From: Nitzschia sp. DOCU1
Taxonomy: Eukaryota; Bacillariophyta; Bacillariophyceae; Bacillariales; Bacillariaceae
NCBI GenBank assembly: GCA_951394045.1
Contig: OX595997.1
Span: forward strand, 62,001 to 126,000
Length of the DNA: 64,000 nucleotides
Direction of reading: 5' to 3'
Part shown: positions 41,967 through 51,700 of the stretch, piece after piece
How the letters are laid out: each line of letters opens with the position of its first letter
Numbering within the stretch: the stretch's first letter is position 1
Program-made: the position numbers and the translations under genes
The notes under the pieces: model-generated
The model's input: the letters and a program-made list of their open reading frames with translations, nothing else
Told to the model about the DNA's origin: nothing
Database searches by the model: none

Positions 41967-44900
41967 TTACTGGCCTCCGCAAAGCCAGTTGGCCATGAAT
42001 GCTCGTTGGGGGGCCAGGGCCTGCCAACGGGCTTCCAATTCCATATGGAAATGCTCCCTCGCTCGCCTGAGGGATTCCAACCACTGTTCCCGCCGAAGCA
42101 GGGGGTAGGTCAACACCGTAGCTAACGGACGGCAATTCAGCCAGTGGCGATCGCTGGGCCGCAGCGTGGCAGCTCCCAGGGCAAATTGTGCCCTGATGTT
42201 GGTGTTAACCGCCTTGCTCTGACGTAGCTTTTCTGGGGTAGCTGAATGATGGAGTACGCCGTTCCGATGACGCCACATGTCCCAGCTAACCCCCTGGAGT
42301 TTCTTGATGATCTCCGTCATCCAGCACCGCTCAGACCGCTGAAGACCAAGCTGTTTAAAATAGGACACTTGCGGTGAAAACCAGGCCGATCCGACGAAAC
42401 CGTAAAGTAGGGGCTGCCACCCGATCCGGCCCTGTTGACGCCAAGCCCCTAGCAAGTGGGGGGAGGTAGGGGGCCGCGCCACGCATTCAAGTTGGAGATC
42501 AGCAACTCAGTGAGCGCCAGATCAGTGCGGAGGGACTGCATGTGGGCACGAAGAGACTCCATGGTTTTGGTCCATGCCTCAGACGCCTGCTGGGCGGGGC
42601 ACCAAAGAACGTGGGTGGAGTCCTCATCAGGGGCATCGCATCGTGGGCAGTTGGAGTGCATCTGGCTGCGTCGTCGAAGCATTTGCCGGCCCATGCCGAG
42701 GTGTCCTGAGGATAGTTTGACAGTTCTGCGTTGGTCGGCGAAGGAAAGAGAGCCAAAGGCCTCGCCGAGCAGGTCCCACCAAATGGACTGGATGGCCGAG
42801 GGGGGCCACTGAAATTTCGTCGCCCAGTAGGATTTTGTAGTACCAGCCCACACGTGACCATACAGTTCCCGCTTGTCCAGACGTGATATGGATTTGCCTG
42901 CTACCAGAAGGGACCAACTGGGGGTCAGGGTAACCGGGGAGGGTCGCCAACGTTCAGCTAGCAGACGGTTGAGGTGTGCTTTAGCAAGACTGTCCATCAG
43001 AATATTATGGCGTGGTCGTCCTGATATCCCTTGATCCATTCCCATTCGATGGTGATGGGAATGTGTCGAAGGCGGCGTTTGATCAATTGTAGCAGATCAA
43101 AGTCGGGCTGGCCAGGGTCTGGTGGCCAGTCGTCCCGCGCCTGATCCAGTGCACTGCTCCCATCAAGGCTAAGGGTCACTTTACCAGCACGGATATGGTG
43201 GATGACGCACAGTCCTTCGATAATTGTCAAGGAGGCCACGATGCCCGCGAGTTCGCTCCGGTAGGCGGACTGATCATCCTCCCTGCCCGGAACCCGATTG
43301 ACACAAAGGAACCGCTGTTTTCTGAATTCTGCTTGGAGCATGGCCGCCGAGGTGCCTAGCATATTTTTGTACGAGCCATCCGATATTGCGCGGGCTGACC
43401 CATTTTTGATGGCTGCGACAACCGCCTCAGGCTCTTTAAACGATAAGCGTTCGACTGCCCATCGTTTGCCCGGGGGCAGGCGACTCACCCACTCGTCGAG
43501 TGTCGCCAGAGGAGCAGGAGGAGGGGTGGGGACTTGTAGCGTGGCAAGACCGGTGATGCGATGGAAGGGGCCGAAGGGGCCGAAGGGGCCGACAGAGCAG
43601 GGAGTTGCCGAGGCTGGAAGGGGAACCATTTCCTGTGGGCCTTTGAGGCGGGCCGCCCGTCCAGTCAACGTGGGAACTTGGCGAAAGATGCGAAAGGTGT
43701 GTCCATCCCGACGGAAGAGAGATGTGGAGACTGGGTCAAAGTACCATCAATGTAATCGTAATGCAGCCGGAAACCATTTGCCAAGAAGATAATGTGCCTG
43801 AAAGCTAGCATAAGAGCACGTTGCCAGAGTCGCCAGAATTCCTTGGAGAGTGATGCGGCAGGGCGAGGCCACCGAATCAACGGATCGGGCAATTCACCAC
43901 GTCCTTCCCAGGCCCACAACTCCACAGTGGAGCCGTCCATTCTGAGGAGGTGGGAGATCGCATAGACACCAAGAAAAAGGCGGCACTCATTGAGCATCGA
44001 GAGCTCAACGCCAAGGAAGCCAGCCTGTACGAAGGCTGGCATCAGGTGCGCATCGTTGGAAGTGCGACTCGGTAGCGGAGGTAGTGGGTCTTGAAAGTAA
44101 AGGTCGTGGTCTTGCATGTATTCTAACAAGTCAGCCCACCAGCACGTCGGAAGGGCTCTCTTCATAGTCTTGAGAGGGATATCTGAGAGGTGACCGGGGA
44201 AGCCAGCCTGTACCAGAAGTGCTTCGCCAGTCCCAACCAACAGATCATGGGCAATCAAGTCAGTTTGGGTTTTGTCTAGAACCACATGAAGTTGCTTGAG
44301 GTATTGGAGGTGGAACGGATGCATGATCGAGAGGCCCAGTTCGGAGGGAGGACCAAAAAGGACGTTGCGAGGAAAGGAGCTAACAAACCCTGCCTTCGGG
44401 AGATTGGCTGTGGGTCCATTGCCTCCAACTTAGGCTCAGAACCTCCATAGGGTACTCCATGGTTTTGAGAATCGTAGATTTCAGGGCATACCACGCTTCC
44501 CACTTTGAGACAAAGCCCTTTTTTAGGTGGTCGCGATATAACATGGCTTTTTCATGTAGGACCCCCACCTGGCGTTTGCAATTACCGTCCATTGCCAGAA
44601 AGACGCCTAGAGTTTCTCGTGCCTCGGAGGGTTTGAGCCGTTCAAGAATGATTTGCTCCCCCGTATATTCCTTCACGTCTACGACACCAGGCATGTTGGT
44701 GGCAGTGCGGTACATCCAATTCCATCCCGTCCATCGGAACTTGATGGCCGCTCCCGTAGCTGCGCTGCCGGCTTCCCAATGGTCGATGCAGCGTTGGACT
44801 TGAGGAACCAATGTCTCGCCTGTTGTATGAACATCACGGGTGGTATGGACAACATCTGTATCATCCACGAAGGAGAGCAGTCAAGACGAAAGGGCTGATA

Positions 44901-47615
44901 CCATGGAAAGTCCAAATCCCGCGGTGTGGAGCATAGCGATGAGTGGGGTGCTCAGAACTGCCCAGCCCTCAGGGCCGCATCCGTTGCCTTGTCCTACGCC
45001 CATCAGAGGAAGGAGTCGCGCGGCCGTGTACCCGAGAACCGAGTCACCAAACGCCGTACAAATGCAGTGCCATGCGGTTTGTAGGGTCAGCAGCATCGAG
45101 AGAACAGCATTCGAGGCCACACCTTGTCGTACCATCGCCAAAAAAAGGAGAGAATGAATGATGCGATCGTAACAGGATTTGAAGTCGGTAGAGCAGAGTG
45201 CGCCTGCCAGCCGGGTCAAACGAAGAAAGTCCATCGTAAGCCGTTTATTCAAGGCGGCAAGGATGGAAAGATGGCCTTTACGACTGCCATATTGTTCCCG
45301 AGCAATGCTGCCAGCTGCCTCCGCATTGGCCATCATATCCCTTCCCATCTTTTTGTTGTTCATATTAAACTCCACATGCATTAGGGTGATGGTTCTCATC
45401 TTTTCAATGTCATATACGCCGGCCTTCTTCAGAATCTCTACATCCGTAATCTTTTTCCAAAGCTGCGGAGAAAAACCAAACTGGGCTGGTAAGGAACGAA
45501 GACCAGCGTCAAAGGCACAGAGTACCGGATCTTTGGTAGTGGCTTTGTAATGACTGATTGAGGGGCCGGACGGTTCGGCCGAGACAGTTTCTCTTTGTCG
45601 TTTCCATGCTGCACGTTGTTCATCGACCGAGACGGTGTAATCCAGAGAGGGCCGGTTGGGGTTAGGGTTAGGGTTAGGGTTTCCTTCAGGATCTGCGAAA
45701 GGATCGGCTCCGGGAGTACCTTCATAGGTGCCAGCCAGAATGGAGGGGATCGCTGGACCGTCACCTAGTAGCCCCAGTTCGGAAAGCAGGGGTTCCGTCA
45801 GTGGTGAGATGCCCTCTGTCTGGCTAAGACGCCGGATGTTTTCTTCGATGCAAGTCAGTTCGATGTCCTCCTTGTCGGTGCGACAGTGACGAACGCCATC
45901 AATGATTACGTAGACTTGGGTGGTGGCATTGCGGTCCAGCTTCCCTCGCATTTGTTTTACATTCCGAGCAACCTGTTTCTGTTGTTCGACCTGACACATC
46001 CTCCGAAGTTCCTGTTCGACCGTGCAGCCCAGGCGCTTGGCCCGCTCTTTGGCCAGCATTTCCAGAAATTCGTCGCGCCAATTGTGGGCATCCTTTTTGG
46101 CAACTTTATACTCGGAGTGGGCTTGTTTCAGATGGTTGATAATTTCTTCCTCGGAGCAAGCAAACGGGTTTAGGTCCGGTGGCAGATCTACTTTTTTGCA
46201 GCGCCGCCGTAATAGTTTTTGGCTGATAGAAATGCCCTTTGCCCAAAGGAGCATTCCAGCCCACAGGGCAATAGCATCCCGGTATTGTTGCAGCTTGGGA
46301 GACCATGGAACCAGGCCCATACGCAGGCGTCGCAGGTTGCTTTCCACTTGAAGACGTGCCGTTTGCTGCAGAGTGTGGATACGGTTGTATTCATCTTCCA
46401 GTGTACTGGACCATCCTTCGAGTAATGCTTTTTCTTGAAGAACCTGAAGGTCGTCAATCAGTCCAGCCAAGCCGATGCGCTCCCGAAAGCGTTGGTTGGA
46501 AAGTTGGACCAGTTTTGGGTTGCTAGTGTTCAGCGTCCGAGCTTTGGGAGGAATGAAGGGATGGGTGTCATAACCAAAGGCGTCAGCAAAGGAAACGTCA
46601 AGCCACAAGGCGCGATGATCGGAAGGGCAGCCTGCCCCAAATTAGGGCCGAATTCCCGGAGTAACCCAGATGCCGTCAATAGGAGTTCGGTTGGTGTTCC
46701 TGTTGTATGTCCCGGGAGGAGAGCAGTGGGAATGCTTAGCCAAGATCGCTTCCTTCATATCTAAAAGTTGGAAAAACTCTGCCAGCTGGCCTGACCGAAC
46801 ATCTTCGTTGGCGTCCATCATTACGATTAACTGATTGCCCTGTTGATGCCAGTCCGAAAGCAAAAGCGCAAGAAACGAGTTGTCCCATATGGCTTTCCTT
46901 GGATCGGTGTCCGGGGATTGGCCTTGTTTAGTGAAAACGTGGAGGTGCTGTTGATAAACGGATTCCGGGCCATCCGAGTCGCATTGGCGGTACGCCGATA
47001 TAACCCGAAGGCGGTGGTGTTGTTGTCCTTCTAAAAGGAACCAGCACCAACGGCCAAGGCCTGAGGGATCCCGGCCTCGGCCGATAACCCGGTGGGACGT
47101 GTCATCAGTGGCAACCAGTCCAACTCCCCCACTTGGTAGACCCCAGTTTGAGCAGTATCTTCCTTGTTCCAAGCCATCACCGATGTGGCCGAGCGCAATT
47201 TGCCCATGAATTGCTCAAAACACTGATTGTGCGCAGGGACCATCGTCCAGCAAAGACCAATTTTGCTCATTCCCATAATGTCGATATCACGGTGGACAAG
47301 CATGTCGATGAGCTGGCGCGACTTGTAGATGCGCTTATCCAGGGGTAGGTTGGAGATGTTCTGATACATCAGCCGAATAGAGCCCGTGGGTTCCATAATG
47401 TCCCCGAACGGCTCCAGATCTTCTTGGTCGATATTTCTTTTAAGTAGATTATACTGGTGCATTGTTTGTTTCTTGGTTCGCCGTAACTGGCAGATCTTGA
47501 TTTGTTTTTTCTTTGATGTAACGTGTAGTGCTTGATTTTCCCCGTTGTCTCCCCGTTTGCCTCGATCCCAAAGCCTACACCAGTTGGAAATCGAGCAATC
47601 AAGGAGACTACCCAT
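41967..47615 (-). pseudogene. LINE-A2 ORF2, full domain set but many frameshifts
   Basis: ATG at 47613-47615 (MGSLLDCSISNWCRLWDRGK) matches the LINE-A1 ORF2 start. The endonuclease begins LMYQNISNLPLDKRIYKSRQ, then DIMGMSKIGLCW, where a catalytic Glu may have become Lys. After a frame change it continues with GGVGLVATDDTSHRVI, VMMDANEDVR and TPIDGIW. The RT piece (46608-44881) has STDFKSCYDRI and GVGQGNGCGPEGWA. The FVDDTDVVHT motif lies across the next frame change near 44870. RNase H (43668-42997) reads AISDGSYKN, YRSELAGIVA and LSLDGSSAL. The finger is CPRCDAPDEDSTHVLWC. At least six frameshifts make it non-functional. Unlike LINE-A1, the FVDD and the endonuclease N-terminus are kept. Confidence 0.82.
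45656..45682 (+). repeat. Telomere-like TTAGGG array inside LINE-A2 ORF2
   Basis: GGGG followed by three exact TTAGGG units (45662-45679) and TTT. On the minus coding strand it reads NPNPNPNPN. At the same place LINE-A1 has an unrelated stretch (AEMYTPAAILRRGP), so the array is an addition or replacement in this copy. Confidence 0.9.
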
Positions 47616-47719
47616 TGGCGCTCCCCGGTATCACACGCCACAGGAACGACCGCCGCAACGACCACTGGAGTAACTGTCGAGAAGTTGCCAGCCAACTCGA
47701 CCACTCCCATTTCCACCCA

Positions 47720-48617
47720 ACCCAGTCCGTATGATGACTCAACAATGGAGGACCCTCTGGGAACCCTGATATTTGTCCTGCAACAAGTTGACGACTTCAT
47801 GATATCTGCACCAACAAGACTCATGGCGGATGAAGTCAGAAACCAAATTCAACAACACATGACGAACAAATTGAATGACTTGGGTCTCATTCAGCGGTTC
47901 AATGGAGTTGACATTCAACAAACAACGAAACACTATGTCAAACTGCACTGTTCGAGTTACATTGACAAGATTGTATCCTACCATGACTGGCAGAACGACA
48001 AAGCCGCCAAGTTCCCCGTACCAATGCGTAATGATTCAACCTACCAAGCTGAGCTGGAATTAACGCATGGCCCCACTGACCCGAAAGAACACAAGCGTCT
48101 GGAACAGGAAATGGGATTCAGCTACCGACAAGCTATTGGGGAACTTATCTTTGCACTTACTGTGTGCCGCCTGGACATCTCGGCCGCAGTAATAAAATTG
48201 AGTCAATATGCTGAAGCCCCTGCCAAACGCCACTACCAAGCCGTTCGACACGTTTTTTCCTACTTGAATGCAACTAAAGAAGAAGGGATATACTACTGGC
48301 GACCTGAGCCAAATGACGATCTACCGGACGAACCCCTCCCAAGTACTGTAACTCATGACGAAATCCTACGACAGTTTAAGCAAGCTACCGATGCACTATC
48401 ACTATATGGGGCCTCTGACGCAACATGGGGCACCGACCGCAGACACCGACAATCCATTAGCGGTGTAGTCTTCATGATCGCTGGAGGAGCAATATACTAT
48501 CGAACACCAATCCAACTGACCATCGCACTGAGCTCAACGGAAGCGGAATTGGCAGCGATGGCTGATGCAGGCAAGGCAGCCTTATACTTACGATCAATCC
48601 TGGAGGAGCTAGGAATA
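47720..48617 (+). pseudogene. Cop2 copia pol, left part (RT end and RNase H)
   Basis: Copia-type RT from the active-site region onward: LIFVLQQVDDFMISAPT carries the VDD of the active site. It is followed by GLIQRFNGVDIQQT, SYRQAIGELIFALTVCRLDI and HVFSYLNATKEEG. RNase H reads SLYGASDATWGTDRRHRQS, then LSSTEAELAAMADAGKAALY and ILEELGI, where LINE-D1 interrupts it. The rest is at 56361-56696. The 5' parts of the element are missing where LINE-A2 begins. The exact upstream border near 47720 is uncertain. Confidence 0.82.
48605..48617. repeat. Left target-site duplication of LINE-D1 (13 bp)
   Basis: GGAGCTAGGAATA, repeated at 56361-56373. Confidence 0.92.
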
Positions 48618-48741
48618 TAAAAAAAAACTATAAGTCTATTTGTTAACCGGCAGGATATCGTCTACCCAACCCGGCCCTAGCACCTACCGTCTGTAGCGAT
48701 GCGAGGTTTGCTTCATACCCGTGAGGGTGGTGGAAAAGTGT

Positions 48742-51700
48742 TCATCCCAAGGGGGTTGCATTGCGTTTTGCCTGGGCCATGCTTGCTGTGATCGCTGGGG
48801 TCCAGATACCGATCCAGTCTTCCAATTGGTCAGGGGTGGGATTAGTCGCCAAATGTTGGGCTAGCGTGGGGTAGTACATATGCCGGTCGGTAGGCATGGT
48901 TTGATCTCGCCATTCATAGAGTTCGGTCAGTTTAGAGCGGAGGAATACAAGGCGCAATTCCCATTGTTCAGTGGCATCTTTTCCGTGGCGTGCTTTGTTG
49001 CGGATGTCCCAAAGGTCAAACCATTTCTGTAGTAACCGGCTGCCGATTTGGCGGACCCACGCTGATCCGTCGGAGGCTTTCTGATCCATGTGCAAGCGTG
49101 CTGCATATTCCCGATGGAGGCGGCTCCACTCGAGGCTCCATCGTGCTCGAAAGAGGTGTGACCATCCTATCCGATTCTGTGAGACAATGAGTTCCCGGTA
49201 AGCTTCAGGGTATTCCTCCGGATTGATGTCTTCTATTCCCTGGAGCCAACGTTGAGTGCCGTCTCGAAGAATATCGCTTAGGATTGGATCTGAGGACGTG
49301 TACCTGGTAAAGTTAGTAATGCAGGTTGAGATGCTGTGGCGCCAGACGCGGCGGGTGTCGCACGGGCATAACATGATGTGGTCGTTCGTTTCCAGGGAGC
49401 AATCACAGCTTGGGCAACCTGCAGAATAATGTGCATTGTTGCGATGGGCAATCTGACCAGTCGGGGCGATTAGGTGAAGATGCTTTACCAGAGTTGTTTG
49501 TTGCTTTCGGTGGCTGCGGAGAATCTGTTTGTAGGTCGGCCAGTCGACTTGAGCGTGGGTATTGTCTGCCCAAGTGAAGAGTTTCTCGTAGTACGTCATA
49601 AGTTTGGGAATTGTTGCTGCGTCTCGAATTCGGGTTTTGTAATAACTGGAGATAGAGTCGACGCCGATACAAAATTGGGCTTGCGTGGAGGGCAACATAG
49701 GAGCGTAGGGAATAACTTGACCATGCGTCAGTTGAAAATCGCTTGCCTGGTCGTCGGCCTCGCAGTTCAGATTTGCCGAAAGAGACAGTGTATTTCGGGG
49801 ACGAGATTCATCCTGATGGCCCTTGACCCATGTCAAGACGCCCTCTGTGGGTAGCAACTGCCGCGATTGAACAATCATATCAATCAAATCCCAATCTGGA
49901 GCGAGGGTAGCGTTCGGAACGTGATATTTCCATTGGGATTGTTTTGTCACCCGCTTGATCACGCTAGTGTTGTCGATGTAGTGGCGAAAGTTGGTCGTGT
50001 AGGCAATACCTGTAAATTGGGACAGACGATATAGAAACCGATAGAGGGCCAGAGCACCGTAGCCTTCAGCTCGGAAGGATTGGGGTCGTGATCCTGGGGC
50101 GGGCCCCCTGCCTTGAAATAGACAAGTGCCATCAAAACTTGCGCAGACGTACCCAAATGTGGCCGAAAGAGCAATGACTGAGCCGTCAGACGCGACGCTA
50201 AAGGGACCTGTATTGAGCGACAGCATGATTGCTTCTGGGGTGGCAAGCAGTTCAAAATGGGTAAGTATTTGCGCTTCCCACTCTGGAAGACTAGTGACCA
50301 TTGCAGCAAACGTGCTCGTCATGTCGATTGTGGCACCGTCGGGCACGCGATAATTCAGCAGAGAGCGGTGATCAGCGCCAGTATGGAGGGCGTAGCATGG
50401 GAATCCGATAGCGTTTGTGGGAGGCGGAACCGGATCTAGGTTTTGGTAGCAACCTGGTTGGGTTGGCAGCAATCGATGGTAGCGGTCGCGGTCTATCTGA
50501 ACATACAGAATATTGGTCTGGGGATCGTGCACATAATTGGGGCGCCGGCGGCATTGGTCGTGGGTCACAATCCACTCGCGCAGAAACTGGTGGAGACGGC
50601 CTTGGGGGTTCGAAAAGGTGCGCAAAAACTTACGCCAAGTTAACCACGCAGGGGAAAACGGGCGAGCTTGGTTAAACATTTCTGTGGCAATGGTGTGACG
50701 GTTAGCCACCAATGTTCCATCTTCAATCCCTTCCAGAATGTGAGTTCCCATGGAGTTGGATATATCCGCAATGGTCACGACTTGGAGGAACCGTCGGCAG
50801 CTGTTGAGCCGGTCGAGAATGCGGGGGGAATAACCTTGGTCGATGGCCATTTCCATCAAATACTGGTCGTGTACTCTGAGGCGTGGTGGCGCGATGTCGC
50901 TCTCTTCGGGAAGAGTAATGCTTGCGTTGATGGATCGGAGGAACTCGGTAACGGCGTTGATCCAGGCGGCGGGGTGGTGTGGTGCGGCTTTAGACGGATT
51001 CGACCATAAGAATTCGGACGTGCCGACGTACGCCTGTGCCCAACTTAGGGCTATGCGTAGGAGTTTGCCAGGTTGCCCACCGGGCGACCGCAGGTGTTTG
51101 AGGGCCATCAGAATTTGCAGCAGACCTTGCTCGACGTACAGCCTTCGAAAGCCCGCCCCTCCGAAGTGCATTGGGCCGTATCGGATGGACAAATGCATGT
51201 GGCTGTTGAAGCCGCTGTTACGAACAATGACTTGCATGAATCTATTTTGGATGGCATCACAATCCGAGGAACGAAGGCAGGTAATCGGAAAGGGATACGT
51301 CAAGGATGGGAGGTACATGCTCACGTAGTACGTGCGAGCTTCGGAGGGCATCAGAATGTTGCTGGAAATAATGTCGGCTTCGCGATCGCTTTTTTGTTTG
51401 AGCTGGTGTTTCTGCATGCCCATTCGATTTGCCGGATTGACATAGCAACCCAGGGTCTTGTGCGATTCGTAGTTGGATTTCTGACGAACCTGAGATGGGA
51501 CGAGTCCATGAAACAGTGTAATTGGGGGTGCCGTGCGTCCTGCCACGAGGAAAGGGGTTCCATCTTTTCGCCAATCGCTTTGAATCAAATGGAACGAATA
51601 TTTCGAAAATTCCAAAGCGCCACCCGAAGCCCACAGTAAGTCGCTCCAGACTTTTGCATCATGCTGCATGCGAGCACACAGCTCCTCAGCCGTCGGTTGG

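Larger units (their letters stand above)
41803..47720 (-). mobile_element. LINE-A2, degenerate 5'-truncated non-LTR element
   Basis: A minus-strand relative of LINE-A1. The coding-strand 3' end is (GTTT)4 (AAAC repeated four times at 41803-41818 on the plus strand). It retains all of ORF2 in pieces and only the last few dozen codons of ORF1, so the 5' truncation lies near 47720 where copia sequence (Cop2) starts. I found no short TSD: the sequence left of the tail (CTACCCTGGATT) does not recur at the other end. A deletion at the target or later rearrangement is possible. Confidence 0.8.

Noticed and set aside
43555..43595. GGGGCCGAA tandem triplet near 43565
   Set aside because: Three 9-bp units in LINE-A2; short slippage, no wider meaning.
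47532..47719. N-terminal 60 residues of the copia Cop2 frame
   Set aside because: They lie over LINE-A2 ORF1 and the ORF2 start in antisense and do not resemble copia RT.
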